NCBI RefSeq assembly: GCF_000092925.1
Contig: NC_014217.1
Coordinates: 2,542,001 to 2,606,000 of the forward strand
Reading direction: 5' to 3'
Source: Ancylobacter novellus DSM 506
Lineage (GTDB): Bacteria; Pseudomonadota; Alphaproteobacteria; Rhizobiales; Xanthobacteraceae
DNA length: 64,000 nucleotides
Positions 29,483-38,440 of the stretch are shown one piece after another. A model generated the notes under the pieces. The model worked only from the letters and a program-made list of their open reading frames with translations, had not been told where the DNA came from and did no database searches. Position 1 is the stretch's first letter. Every line of letters starts with the position of its first letter. The position numbers and the translations under genes are program-made.

Positions 29483-31546
29483 ATGATCGCCCGACCGAAC
29501 CGCGACGCCCCCGATCTCGACGCCGACGATGCCGACATCGCCGAGATCGAGGAAGACGTCGCCCTGCTGCCCGAAGAACCCGAGGAAGCCGCGCCCGCGC
29601 CGGGCTCGGTCGCGACCGGCCGCGCCGCCATCGCCCGCGCCATCAAGCACGCGCCCAACGGGCCGGGCGTCTACCGCATGATCGGCCCGGACGGCGGCGT
29701 GCTCTATGTCGGCAAGGCCAAGAGCATCAAGCGCCGCATCGTCGCCTATACGCGCCCCGCCGGGCTGACCGCGCGCATCATGCGCATGGTAGCGGCGACC
29801 GCCGAGATGGAGTTCGTCTCGACCGGCACCGAGACCGAGGCGCTGCTGCTCGAAGCCAACCTCATCAAGCAGCTCCGCCCGCGCTTCAACGTGCTGCTGC
29901 GCGACGACAAGTCCTTCCCCTACATCCTCATCACCCGCGACCACGTCTCGCCGCAGATCACCAAGCATCGCGGCGCGCGCAACCGGCCGGGCGACTATTA
30001 CGGGCCCTTCGCCTCCGTATGGGCGGTGAACCGCACCATCAACGCGCTGCAGAAGGCGTTCCTGGTGCGCTCCTGCTCGGATAGCTTCTACGAGGCCCGC
30101 ACGCGGCCCTGCCTGCTGTTCCAGATCAAGCGCTGCGCCGGCCCCTGCACCGGCGAGGTGAGCCACACCGACTACGCCGAATATGTGCGCGAGGCGCGCG
30201 ACTTCCTGTCCGGCAAGAGCCGGGCGGTGAAGGAGCAGATGGCGCACGAGATGCAGGAGGCGTCCGAGGCGCTGGAATTCGAGCGCGCCGCCGCGCTGCG
30301 CGACCGGCTCGCCGCGCTCTCCGCCGTGCAGGGCACGCAGGGCATCAATCCGCGCTCGGTCGAGGAGGCGGACGTCTTCGCCATCCATCAGGAAGGCGGG
30401 GCGACCTGCGTGCAGGTGTTCTTCTTCCGCACCGGCCAGAACTGGGGCAACCACGCGCTCTATCCGCGCGCCGACCGCGCCCTGGAGCCGGGCGAGGTGC
30501 TGGAATCCTTCCTCGCCCAGTTCTACGAAGACAAGCCCTGCCCGCGGCTCATCCTGCTAAGCCACGACGTCGCCGAGCGCGAACTCTTGGAAGAGGCGCT
30601 CTCCACCCGCGCCGGCCACCGCGTCGAGATCGCCACGCCGAAGCGCGGCGAGAAGCGCGAGCTGGTCGAGCACGCCTTGCAGAATGCGCGCGAGGCGCTC
30701 GGCCGCAAGCTCGCCGAGAGCGCCAGCCAGGCCCGCCTGCTCGACGAGCTCGGCCGCGCCTTCGGCCTCGAACAGACGCCGAAGCGCATCGAGGTCTACG
30801 ACAACAGCCATATCATGGGCACGAATGCCGTGGGCGGGATGATCGTCGCCGGGCCGGAGGGCTTCGCCAAGAGCCAGTACCGCAAGTTCAACATCCGCTC
30901 CGCCGACCTCACGCCGGGCGACGATTACGGCATGATGCGCGAGGTCCTGATGCGCCGCTTCTCGCGGCTGCTGCGGGAGTCCCCGAAGCCGGTCGTCACC
31001 GTCGCCACCGATGGCAACGACATGGCCGACGATGCCACCGGTGACGTCCAGGATGTCACCGAAGATGCCACCAGCGATGCGGCCTCTTCCGCCTGGCCCG
31101 ACCTCGTGCTGATCGACGGCGGTCCCGGCCAGCTCAAGGCGGCGCAGGAGACCCTCGCCGAACTCGGCGTCAGCGACGTTCCGCTCGTCGGCGTCGCCAA
31201 GGGGCCGGACCGCGACGCCGGCCGCGAGACCTTCTACCAGCAAGGCCGCGAGCCCTTCCGGCTGGAGCCGCGCGACCCGGTGCTCTATTTCGTCCAGCGC
31301 CTGCGCGACGAGGCGCACCGCTTCGCCATCGGCTCGCACCGAGCCCGCCGCAAAAAGGACATCGCCCAGTCCGGCCTGCAGGAGATTCCCGGCATCGGCC
31401 CGACCCGCAAACGCGCGCTGCTGCACCATTTCGGCACGCTGAAAGCCATCGAGCGTGCCTCGCTCGCCGACCTCGAAGGCGTGCCGGGCGTGAACGCCGC
31501 CACCGCGCGGGCGGTCTACGACTTCTTCCACACCAAGCCGGCGTGA
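29483..31546 (+). CDS. uvrC: Excinuclease ABC subunit UvrC
   Basis: Dual-incision nuclease of nucleotide excision repair, 687 residues. An acidic N-terminal extension of about 45 residues precedes the GIY-YIG domain ([17 protein letters not shown] near 62-78). A UVR motif lies around 250-285, then the RNase H-like nuclease domain ([18 protein letters not shown]) and a C-terminal helix-hairpin-helix ([20 protein letters not shown]). An acidic Asp/Thr/Ala-rich insert interrupts the nuclease domain just before [14 protein letters not shown] (bases about 31015-31095). The start is supported by the N-terminal GIY-YIG position, not by a clear ribosome site. Confidence 0.95.
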   Translation: MIARPNRDAPDLDADDADIAEIEEDVALLPEEPEEAAPAPGSVATGRAAIARAIKHAPNGPGVYRMIGPDGGVLYVGKAKSIKRRIVAYTRPAGLTARIMRMVAATAEMEFVSTGTETEALLLEANLIKQLRPRFNVLLRDDKSFPYILITRDHVSPQITKHRGARNRPGDYYGPFASVWAVNRTINALQKAFLVRSCSDSFYEARTRPCLLFQIKRCAGPCTGEVSHTDYAEYVREARDFLSGKSRAVKEQMAHEMQEASEALEFERAAALRDRLAALSAVQGTQGINPRSVEEADVFAIHQEGGATCVQVFFFRTGQNWGNHALYPRADRALEPGEVLESFLAQFYEDKPCPRLILLSHDVAERELLEEALSTRAGHRVEIATPKRGEKRELVEHALQNAREALGRKLAESASQARLLDELGRAFGLEQTPKRIEVYDNSHIMGTNAVGGMIVAGPEGFAKSQYRKFNIRSADLTPGDDYGMMREVLMRRFSRLLRESPKPVVTVATDGNDMADDATGDVQDVTEDATSDAASSAWPDLVLIDGGPGQLKAAQETLAELGVSDVPLVGVAKGPDRDAGRETFYQQGREPFRLEPRDPVLYFVQRLRDEAHRFAIGSHRARRKKDIAQSGLQEIPGIGPTRKRALLHHFGTLKAIERASLADLEGVPGVNAATARAVYDFFHTKPA

Positions 31547-31702
31547 AAGCGAATCACATCCATCGCGTCACGCGGAAGCCACAGCCGCGTTCCACCATGG
31601 CGATGGGATGACGGTGGAGTGACGTGCCGGCCAAGGTCGGCGCGAGGCGATTGACGTTCCCTGCCTGCGTGTTTACCTGCCTGTGATGGGAGCCGGCGAG
31701 CC

Positions 31703-32332
31703 ATGGTCGATGTCACAACCCAGCAGAGGATGCCGACCGAGGTGAAACGGGGTCACGCACTCGCGCTGCCGAACCTGCTCACCTATGGCCGCTGCGTGGC
31801 CGTGCCGCTGGTGGCAGCCTGCCTGTTCTGGTCCGACATATTGGAAGGCGGGCTGTGGCTGCGCTGGGTGGCGCTGGCGCTCTACATCGTCGCCGCCATC
31901 ACCGATTTCTTCGACGGCTATCTCGCCCGCGTCTGGTCGCAGCAATCGGCCATCGGCCGCATGCTCGATCCCATCGCCGACAAGCTGCTGGTCTCGACCT
32001 CGCTCCTGATGCTGGCCTCCGACGGCACCATTCGCGGCTGGTCGCTCTGGGCCGCCATCGTCATCCTGTGCCGCGAGATCCTGGTCTCGGGCCTGCGCGA
32101 ATTCCTTGCCGAGCTGCGCGTCTCCGTGCCGGTCACGCGCCTCGCCAAGTGGAAGACCACGGCGCAGCTGGTCGCGGTCGCGGTGCTGCTGGCAGGTCCG
32201 GCGGCGGACAAGCTGGTGCCCGGCATCACCCTGTTCGGACTGATCCTGCTCTGGATCGCGGCGCTGCTGACGCTCTATACCGGCTGGGATTATTTCCGTG
32301 CCGGCGCCCGCCACCTGATCGAGGACGAGTAG
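31703..32332 (+). CDS. pgsA: CDP-diacylglycerol-glycerol-3-phosphate 3-phosphatidyltransferase
   Basis: Membrane enzyme making phosphatidylglycerol phosphate, 209 residues with about five hydrophobic spans. The CDP-alcohol phosphotransferase motif DGx2ARx8Gx3Dx3D is intact from Asp 71 to Asp 93 (DGYLAR...GRMLDPIAD). The N-terminal LPNLLTYGR also fits the family. Its stop codon overlaps the GTG start of moaD by one base, so the molybdenum cofactor genes are translationally coupled to it, a common arrangement in alphaproteobacteria. Confidence 0.94.
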   Translation: MVDVTTQQRMPTEVKRGHALALPNLLTYGRCVAVPLVAACLFWSDILEGGLWLRWVALALYIVAAITDFFDGYLARVWSQQSAIGRMLDPIADKLLVSTSLLMLASDGTIRGWSLWAAIVILCREILVSGLREFLAELRVSVPVTRLAKWKTTAQLVAVAVLLAGPAADKLVPGITLFGLILLWIAALLTLYTGWDYFRAGARHLIEDE

Positions 32333-32583
32333 TGAAGGTGCTCTATTTCGCCTGGGTGCGCGAGCGCGTCGGGCGCGAGACCGAAGAGATCGCGGTGCCG
32401 GAGGGCGTGACCACGGTGGCCGACCTCGCCGCCTTCCTGAAGGATCGTGGCGAGGGATATGCGCGGGCCTTCGAGAATCCGCGGGTGGTGCGCGCCGCGC
32501 TCGACCGCCGGCACGCCAAGCCGGATACGCCGCTCGCCGGCGCACGCGAGGTCGCGTTCTTCCCGCCCATGACGGGCGGCTGA
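32332..32583 (+). CDS. moaD: Molybdopterin synthase sulfur carrier subunit MoaD
   Basis: Ubiquitin-like sulfur carrier of molybdopterin synthase, 83 residues, ending in the required Gly-Gly (PPMTGG). The FAWVRERVG opening and EVAFFPPMTGG end are typical. The GTG start at 32332 shares a base with the pgsA stop (TAGTG). moaE follows 15 bases later; together they form the heterotetrameric synthase that adds dithiolene sulfur to precursor Z. Confidence 0.93.
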   Translation: MKVLYFAWVRERVGRETEEIAVPEGVTTVADLAAFLKDRGEGYARAFENPRVVRAALDRRHAKPDTPLAGAREVAFFPPMTGG

Positions 32584-32598
32584 TCCAGGGAGGGTGAG

Positions 32599-33057
32599 AT
32601 GTTCACCGTCCGCATCCAGTCCGAGGATTTCGATGCCGCCGCCGAGGCCGCCGCGCTCACCCGCGGCCGCGCCGATGTCGGCGCCGTGGTGACCTTCACC
32701 GGCCTCTGCCGCGCGCAGGACGCCCCCGGCGGCGCGCCGCTGATCGCGCTGACGCTGGAGCATTATCCCGGCATGGCGGAGGAGGAGATCCGCCGCCTGA
32801 TCGAGGAAGCCGGCACGCGCTGGCCGCTGCTCGGCGCCACGGTGATCCACCGCTACGGCCGGATGGTGCCGGGCGACAACATCGTGCTGGTGGTCACCAC
32901 GTCCTCGCACCGGGGCGCCGCCTTCGAAGCCGCCGAGTTCCTGATGGACTGGCTGAAGACCCGCGCCCCGTTCTGGAAGCTGGAGGAACGCGAGGACGCC
33001 AGCAACTGGGTCGCCGCCAAGGATGCCGACGACGAGGCGGCGGAGCGGTGGGGATAA
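32599..33057 (+). CDS. moaE: Molybdopterin synthase catalytic subunit MoaE
   Basis: Catalytic partner of MoaD, 152 residues. Landmarks are GAVVTFTGLCR near 28-38, the LEHYPGMAEEEI block, IHRYGRM and HRGAAFEAAEFLMDWLKTRAPFWKLEE, which carries the conserved Lys residues of the active site. GGGAGGGTGAG precedes the ATG. The pair moaD-moaE follows pgsA in one transcript that ends at the hairpin after this gene. Confidence 0.95.
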   Translation: MFTVRIQSEDFDAAAEAAALTRGRADVGAVVTFTGLCRAQDAPGGAPLIALTLEHYPGMAEEEIRRLIEEAGTRWPLLGATVIHRYGRMVPGDNIVLVVTTSSHRGAAFEAAEFLMDWLKTRAPFWKLEEREDASNWVAAKDADDEAAERWG

Positions 33058-33071
33058 GGCGCCGCAAATGA

Positions 33072-33097
33072 AAATGCCGGCCCGAAGGCCGGCATTT
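33072..33097. terminator. Bidirectional terminator after moaE
   Basis: AAATGCCGGCC, loop CGAA, GGCCGGCATTT form an 11-bp stem, with AAAA before and TTCGCTTT after, so it can end both moaE and the convergent ilvE. Confidence 0.85.
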
Positions 33098-33123
33098 CGC
33101 TTTCGTGTTCAGGACGGAGAAGC

Positions 33124-34011
33124 TTAGGCCGCCGCCTTCTTCGGCTGCACCTCGGCCATGTAGTCCTCCATCAGCGTGCGCGTGACGGGGCCGGGCTGGT
33201 AGTGGCGGCCGGCGATCTCCGAGACCGGCGTCACCTCGGCAGCGGTACCGGTGATGAAGCACTCGTCGAAGCTCGGCAGCTCCTCCGGCATGATCGCCCG
33301 CTCGATCACCTCGTAGCCGCGGCGCTTGGCCAGCTCGATCACCGTCTGGCGGGTGATGCCGTTGAGGAACGCGTCGGCGATCGGCGTGTGGATGACGCCG
33401 TCCTTCGCGAAGAAGATGTTCGCGCCGGTGCATTCGGCCACGCGCCCGCGCCAGTCCAGCATCAGCGCGTCGGCATAGCCCTCGCGCTCGGCGGCATGCT
33501 TGGAGATGGTGCAGATCATGTAGAGGCCCGCCGCCTTCGAGGTCGAGGGCGCGGTCTGCGGGTCCGGACGGCGATACTTCGCCTCGCCGATGCGGATGCC
33601 CTTCAGGCGCTGCGCCGGATCGAAATAGCTCGGCCATTCCCACGCCGCGATGGCGAGGTGGATCTGGTTGTGCTGCGCCGAGACGCCCATCATGTCCGAG
33701 CCGCGCCAGGCGACGGGGCGGATATAGGCGTCGGCGAACTTCTGGCGCACCAGCAGTTCACGGCAGGCGGCGTTGATCTCGGCCTCGCTGTAGGGAATCT
33801 CGAAATCGAGCAGGCGCGCGCTTTCCTTCAGGCGCGTGGTGTGCGCCTCGAGCTTGAAAATCTCGCCGCCATAGGCGCGCTCGCCCTCGAATACGCAGCT
33901 GCCGTAATGCAGCCCGTGGGTCAGCACATGGACCTGGGCATCCTGCCACGGCACGAAGGCGCCGTCGTACCAGATCCAGCCGCTGCGTTTGTCGAAAGGT
34001 TCGCTTGCCAT
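33124..34011 (-). CDS. ilvE: Branched-chain amino acid aminotransferase
   Basis: PLP-dependent class IV aminotransferase for the last step of valine, leucine and isoleucine synthesis, 295 residues. The catalytic Lys is Lys 159 in APSTSKAAGLYM. Also visible are HGLHYGSCVFEGERAY, AYIRPVAWRG, ECTGANIFF and FITGTAAEVTPV, all typical of branched-chain enzymes. It is divergent from a marR-type gene, and the 247-base gap holds an inverted-repeat leader and a symmetric set of operator-like sites. Confidence 0.94.
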   Translation of the reverse strand: MASEPFDKRSGWIWYDGAFVPWQDAQVHVLTHGLHYGSCVFEGERAYGGEIFKLEAHTTRLKESARLLDFEIPYSEAEINAACRELLVRQKFADAYIRPVAWRGSDMMGVSAQHNQIHLAIAAWEWPSYFDPAQRLKGIRIGEAKYRRPDPQTAPSTSKAAGLYMICTISKHAAEREGYADALMLDWRGRVAECTGANIFFAKDGVIHTPIADAFLNGITRQTVIELAKRRGYEVIERAIMPEELPSFDECFITGTAAEVTPVSEIAGRHYQPGPVTRTLMEDYMAEVQPKKAAA

Positions 34012-34080
34012 GGTTGTCTCCCATACGGGCCCCGACGCCCATGGAGACGTCGCGGCCCCTCTTTTCCTTCAGCATGGCGG

Positions 34081-34127
34081 CTTCGGCTTATCCGCGAGCA
34101 AGCAATATTTTTGCCTCGCAGCCGAAG
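34081..34127 (-). promoter_or_regulatory. Inverted repeat in the ilvE leader
   Basis: CTTCGGCT (34081-34088) pairs with AGCCGAAG (34120-34127), and inside it GCGAG pairs with CTCGC. The structure lies 70-116 bases upstream of the ilvE start and could fold in its mRNA leader. Confidence 0.45.
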
Positions 34128-34134
34128 TCCCGTT

Positions 34135-34239
34135 ATCGTTCGCCGCCCGACCGGCGGGCGTGCAATCGTTCCGTTTTCGAGAGCATCGAGGGCCGAGGCC
34201 GAACGATCCTTTCGCCGAACGGGACATCTGGGTAACGAT
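34135..34239. promoter_or_regulatory. Four AACGAT half-sites between ilvE and marR
   Basis: ATCGTT occurs at 34135-34140 and 34165-34170, and its complement AACGAT at 34202-34207 and 34234-34239. The sites are about 30-37 bases apart and symmetric about the centre, as expected of binding sites for a dimeric or multimeric regulator such as the adjacent MarR protein or response regulator. Confidence 0.4.
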
Positions 34240-34258
34240 CATAACGAAAAAAGTCAAC

Positions 34259-34843
34259 ATGGCTGACATAAATGTCTCGATGACGCCGCGCTCCGGCAAG
34301 AGCGAATCCGCCCCCTCCCCGCGCCCGGCCGGCGCCGCGGAAGGCGAGCCGATGCTCGACCTCATCGAGCTTTTGTTCTTTGCCTACAGGAACTTCGTCA
34401 GCGACCCGGACGAGATCCTGCAGGGCATCAGCTTCGGCCGCGCCCATCATCGCGTGCTGCATTTCGTCAGCCGCCACCCTGGTATGCGCGTGACGGACCT
34501 CTTGGACATACTGCGCATCACCAAGCAGAGCCTCGGGCGCGTGCTGCGCGAGTTGGTCGAGCAGGGCTTCATCGACAGCCGCGCCGGCGCCTCCGACCGC
34601 CGCCAGCGGCTGCTCTACCTCACCCCCAAGGGCGAGGCGCTGGCGCAGGAATTCGTCGCCATCCAGTCCCGCCGCCTCCGCCGGGCGCTGGAGGAAAGCG
34701 GGCCGGATACGCGCGAGCTGGTCCGCCGCTTTCTTGTCGCCATGATCGACCCGGAAGATCGCGGCGCGATCGAGAAGCTGATCGCCCGCGCCGACCAGGC
34801 GAGCGAGGCGCGCAGCATGGCGCGCATGCGCTCCGCCGGCTGA
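34259..34843 (+). CDS. MarR-family transcriptional regulator (PetP-like)
   Basis: DNA-binding regulator of 194 residues. A 30-residue flexible N terminus precedes the MarR fold: helices from LIELLFFAYRNFVSD, the winged helix-turn-helix MRVTDLLDILRITKQSLGRV (about 79-98), and the wing ASDRRQRLLYLTPKG. The response regulator gene follows 14 bases later and the kinase overlaps that, a gene order recalling petP/petR of Rhodobacter capsulatus. That link is an inference from order and family. The start at 34259 lacks a strong ribosome site. Confidence 0.85.
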   Translation: MADINVSMTPRSGKSESAPSPRPAGAAEGEPMLDLIELLFFAYRNFVSDPDEILQGISFGRAHHRVLHFVSRHPGMRVTDLLDILRITKQSLGRVLRELVEQGFIDSRAGASDRRQRLLYLTPKGEALAQEFVAIQSRRLRRALEESGPDTRELVRRFLVAMIDPEDRGAIEKLIARADQASEARSMARMRSAG

Positions 34844-34857
34844 CGAAAGGCGCATAC

Positions 34858-35604
34858 ATGCTCGACGCCAAGCTCGACACGAAGCTGTCCGAGGATGCGA
34901 GGATCGCCCGGCCCATGCCTGCCGACGACGCCTTCCACCTGCTGATCGTCGATGACGACCGGCGTATCCGCGACCTGCTGTCCCGGTTCCTGACGGAGCA
35001 CGGCTACCGCGTCACCACGGCGGAATCCGCCGCCGACGCCCGCGCCCGGCTGGCGGGGCTGACCTTCGACCTGCTCATCCTCGACGTGATGATGCCCGGC
35101 GAGAGCGGCTTCGAGCTCGCCCGCGCCGTGCGCGAGGGCTCGGGCGTGCCGATCATGATGCTCACCGCCCGTTCGGAGACCGGCGACCGCATCGAGGGGC
35201 TGGAGATCGGCGCCGACGACTATCTCGCCAAGCCGTTCGAGCCGCGCGAATTGCTGCTGCGCATCGGCAACATCATCAAGCGCGCCGTGCCCCCGCCGGC
35301 GCAGGCGATCGAGACCGTGCGCTTCGGGCCGTTCATGTTCCATCTGGCCCGCGGCGAGCTGACCCGCGACGGCGAACTGGTCCGCCTCACCGACCGCGAG
35401 CGCGACATGCTGCGCGTGCTCGGCGAGAAACCGGGCGAGACCGTGCCGCGCCAGGCGCTCGTCGCCCCCGGCGTCGCCGCCGGCGACCGGGCGGTGGACG
35501 TGCAGGTCAACCGCCTGCGCCGCAAGATCGAGCGCGATCCCGCCAACCCGGCCTATGTCCAGACCGTGCGGGGCCTCGGCTACCGGCTGGTCGTCGCCCC
35601 TTGA
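34858..35604 (+). CDS. OmpR-family response regulator (PetR-like)
   Basis: Two-component response regulator, 248 residues. The receiver domain (about 27-140) has the acidic pocket IVDDD, phospho-acceptor Asp 76 in LILDVMMPG, and the conserved Lys in ADDYLAKPFEPREL. The OmpR-type winged helix spans about 155-248 and ends QTVRGLGYRLV. The start at 34858 follows AAAGG; an ATG at 34915 just ahead of the receiver is an alternative. The stop overlaps the kinase start (TTGA), so the pair is translationally coupled. Confidence 0.93.
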   Translation: MLDAKLDTKLSEDARIARPMPADDAFHLLIVDDDRRIRDLLSRFLTEHGYRVTTAESAADARARLAGLTFDLLILDVMMPGESGFELARAVREGSGVPIMMLTARSETGDRIEGLEIGADDYLAKPFEPRELLLRIGNIIKRAVPPPAQAIETVRFGPFMFHLARGELTRDGELVRLTDRERDMLRVLGEKPGETVPRQALVAPGVAAGDRAVDVQVNRLRRKIERDPANPAYVQTVRGLGYRLVVAP

Positions 35605-37004
35605 GCGTGCTCGAGACGCATATGGTCGGGGCCGCGCGGGAGCGGCTGCGGCTCACCCAGAGGCGGATGCGCGAGAACAATGCCCGCTTCGGCGCCTGGT
35701 TCAACCGGGTGATGCCGAAGGGGCTGTTCGCCCGCTCGCTCATCATCATCATCACCCCGATGGTGATCCTGCAGTCGGTGCTCGCCTTCGTGTTCATGGA
35801 GCGGCACTACAACACGGTGACGCGCCGCCTTTCCGCCGCCGTGTCGCAGGACGTCACCGCGCTCGCCGACCTCGCCGCCACCTTCCCGACGCCGGAGGAA
35901 CGCGAGCGCATCAAGCGCATCGCCCAGATCGCGATGGGGCTGACGATCGACTTCCTGCCCGACGAGCGCCTGCCGCCGCCGGGGCCGAAGCCGTTCTTCT
36001 CCATTCTCGATTCCGCCTTCACCACCGAGCTCGGCAAGCGGCTGCGCCGGCCGTTCTGGACGGACACGGTCGGCAACTCCAACCTCATCGAGGTGCGGGT
36101 GCAGCTGGAAGGCGGGGTGATGCGCGTCTTCGCCCGCCGCAGCCAGGCCTACCTCTCCAACTCGCACATCTTCCTCGTCTGGATGGTCGGCACCTCGCTG
36201 GTGCTGCTCTTCGTCGCCATCCTGTTCCTGCGCAACCAGATCAAGCCGATCGAGGCGCTGGCCGACGCCGCCGTCGCCTTCGGCAAGGGCCGCGACGTGG
36301 TCGGCTTCCGCCCGCGCGGCGCGCGCGAGGTGCGCGGCGCGGCGCTCGCCTTCCTGGAAATGAAGCGGCGCATCGAACGGCAGATCGAGCAGCGCACCAC
36401 CATGCTGGCGGGCGTGTCCCACGACATGCGCACCATCCTCACCCGCTTCAAGCTGGAGCTGGCGCTCATCGGCGACACGCCCGACACCGAGGCGCTGCGC
36501 AAGGACGTCGACGAGCTGCAGAGCATGCTGGAGGCCTATCTCGCCTTCGCCCGCGACGACACCGGCGAGACGCCGGTCATGGCCGATGTTGGCCAACTGC
36601 TCGACGAGGTGCGCTACAATGCCGAGCGCCACGGCGCGAAGGTCGCCGCCGGCTTCACCGGCGACCCGATGGTGATGATCCGCCTCGACGCCTTCCGCCG
36701 TTGCGTCACCAACCTCGTCAACAATGCCCGCCGCCACGGCACGCGGGTCGAGGTCGCCGGGTCGCGCGACGAGCGCTGGCTCACCGTGACGGTGGACGAT
36801 GACGGGCCGGGAATCCCGCCCGAGCGGCGCGACGACGTGTTCCGCCCCTTCGTGCGGCTCGACGAGGCGCGCAACCAGGACGCCGGCGGCTCCGGCCTCG
36901 GGCTCACCATCGCCCGCGACGCCGCCCGCTCGCACGGCGGCGACGTCATCCTCGGCGACAGCCCGCTCGGGGGCTTGAGGGCGACGGTGCGGATTCCGGT
37001 CTGA
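35601..37004 (+). CDS. Sensor histidine kinase (EnvZ-like)
   Basis: Membrane histidine kinase of 467 residues. TM1 is about 46-66 and TM2 about 190-210, enclosing a periplasmic sensor of about 120 residues. A HAMP linker follows, then the H-box VSHDMRTILTRF with His 274, the N-box TNLVNNARRHG, and the G-boxes DDGPGIP and GGSGLGL. The TTG at 35601 overlaps the regulator stop; an ATG at 35622 is an alternative. The gene completes the marR-regulator-kinase set; its signal is unknown. Confidence 0.93.
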   Translation: MSVLETHMVGAARERLRLTQRRMRENNARFGAWFNRVMPKGLFARSLIIIITPMVILQSVLAFVFMERHYNTVTRRLSAAVSQDVTALADLAATFPTPEERERIKRIAQIAMGLTIDFLPDERLPPPGPKPFFSILDSAFTTELGKRLRRPFWTDTVGNSNLIEVRVQLEGGVMRVFARRSQAYLSNSHIFLVWMVGTSLVLLFVAILFLRNQIKPIEALADAAVAFGKGRDVVGFRPRGAREVRGAALAFLEMKRRIERQIEQRTTMLAGVSHDMRTILTRFKLELALIGDTPDTEALRKDVDELQSMLEAYLAFARDDTGETPVMADVGQLLDEVRYNAERHGAKVAAGFTGDPMVMIRLDAFRRCVTNLVNNARRHGTRVEVAGSRDERWLTVTVDDDGPGIPPERRDDVFRPFVRLDEARNQDAGGSGLGLTIARDAARSHGGDVILGDSPLGGLRATVRIPV

Positions 37005-37008
37005 TAGC

Positions 37009-37130
37009 GTCATCCCGGACGGTGCAAACCACCCTCTCGCCCTCATGGCTGGGCTTGACCCGGCCACCCAGACTTTCGACCGGGTGCAGGCGGAAAGACT
37101 GGATCCCCGGGTCAAGCCCGGGGATGAGGG
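37009..37130. repeat. Dispersed palindromic element, family A
   Basis: Begins CGTCATCCCGGACGG and contains GGCTGGGCTTGACCCGGCC and the closing CCCCGGGTCAAGCCCGGGG core followed by ATGAGG. It lies between the kinase gene and csaA. Confidence 0.82.
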
Positions 37131-37154
37131 AAGATCAAATTGCGCGTCAGGCCC

Positions 37155-37508
37155 TCAGAACAGCCGCGCGCCGTTCGGCACCGCGTGGTCGGGCTGGAAC
37201 AGCACCACCGCGCCGTCCTCATCCGGGAAGCCCAGCGTCAGCACCTCGGAGATCGCCGGCCCGATCTGGCGCGGCGGGAAGTTGACCACCGCCGCCACCT
37301 GCCGGCCGATCAGGTCTTCCGGCGCGTAGTGCACGGTGATCTGCGCGGTCGACTTCCTGCAGCCTATGTGCGGCCCGAAATCGATCACCAGCTTCAGCGC
37401 CGGCTTGCGGGCCTCGGGGAAGGGCTCGGCCTGCATGATGGTGCCGACCCTGATGTCCACCTTGAGGAAATCGGCGATCGAGATCGCTTCCAGCGGCGCA
37501 AGACTCAC
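37155..37508 (-). CDS. csaA: CsaA-like tRNA-binding protein
   Basis: Small OB-fold protein of the CsaA family, 117 residues, related to the tRNA-binding domain of methionyl- and phenylalanyl-tRNA synthetases; a chaperone role with the Sec system has been described in Bacillus. Motifs are [11 protein letters not shown] (14-24), [10 protein letters not shown], and [20 protein letters not shown]. Length and C terminus (PNGARLF) are complete. It is followed on the same strand, upstream, by a TetR-type gene 38 bases away. Confidence 0.9.
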   Translation of the reverse strand: MSLAPLEAISIADFLKVDIRVGTIMQAEPFPEARKPALKLVIDFGPHIGCRKSTAQITVHYAPEDLIGRQVAAVVNFPPRQIGPAISEVLTLGFPDEDGAVVLFQPDHAVPNGARLF

Positions 37509-37546
37509 GGATCACTCCTCACGATTCACTTCCTGGGCAACATCCC

Positions 37547-38329
37547 TCACGCCGCCGCCGGGGCTTCCGGCGGTGCATCCTTCGTAGCCCGGCGCCCGCG
37601 CCGCCCGCAGGTGGCGAGATGCACGGCGCCTTCGAGCAGGCCCAGCATGCGCTCGCCCCGGTCGAGCTCGCGGTCGAGCGCGGCCATGGTCTTGGCGAGG
37701 CTCGGATCGTCGTCGTGCAGGAAGGTCTGGCCGACGCGGGCGAACAGGAGCGCCAGCCCCTGCGCGCGCACGGCGCCCTTCAGCCCGGCGGTCTCGATCT
37801 TCGCCGCCGCCAGCATCCATTGCTGCGAGCGCGCCGAGAGCCGGTTCAGCGCCAGCGCGAAGAACGGGTTGCGCCGCGCCGATTCCGCCAGCGAGCGGAT
37901 CGCCGCCCGGTGCGGGGTGAGCACGTCGAGCCGGCGCATCAGCACGTCGAACAGGCGGTCGCGCGCCGGCTGGTCGTCCATGTCGTCGCCGGTGGTCGCC
38001 AAGACCTTGCGGTCGGTCTCGCGCAGGAAGGCGGAGATCATGTCGAAGGTCGAGCCGAAGGAATTGCGCAGCTCGGCCAGCGGGATGTTGGCCTGCGCCG
38101 CCACCTCGCCGAGGCTGATGCGCTCGAACGGCTTCACCGCCAGCAACTGGAGGAAGCTCTCGACGATTTTTGCGCGCGGGTCGGTCCCGACGGACCCAAT
38201 ATCGCCGGTGCCGGCCGTGCTCGCACCGGACGTTGTGCCAGCCTTGCCGGCGCCTGTCCTGCTGGCGCGGGGCTTCGCGGTACCGGTCTTGCCCGCGGAC
38301 GTCGCTTTCGTTCCGGGAGAGCGTGCCAT
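37547..38329 (-). CDS. TetR-family transcriptional regulator
   Basis: Regulator of 260 residues. A low-complexity N terminus rich in Ala, Gly, Thr and Lys (about 50 residues) precedes a TetR-type helix-turn-helix (PRAKIVESFLQLLAVKPFER then ISLGEVAAQANIPLAELRNS, about 51-90). The ligand-binding helices follow to about residue 235 and the tail is again basic and Ala-rich. The basic head could add non-specific DNA contact. csaA lies immediately downstream on the same strand; the target genes are unknown. Confidence 0.82.
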   Translation of the reverse strand: MARSPGTKATSAGKTGTAKPRASRTGAGKAGTTSGASTAGTGDIGSVGTDPRAKIVESFLQLLAVKPFERISLGEVAAQANIPLAELRNSFGSTFDMISAFLRETDRKVLATTGDDMDDQPARDRLFDVLMRRLDVLTPHRAAIRSLAESARRNPFFALALNRLSARSQQWMLAAAKIETAGLKGAVRAQGLALLFARVGQTFLHDDDPSLAKTMAALDRELDRGERMLGLLEGAVHLATCGRRGRRATKDAPPEAPAAA

Positions 38330-38440
38330 GGTGACCTCCTGTCCTGAACGTCGCCTGCACTAGTACTTAAGGCGCAGGAGCGGCAAGGAGAAGGGCAGTC
38401 CGCCCGCGCCGCCTTGATGCGGCGCAAGCGGAGGCCGTTT

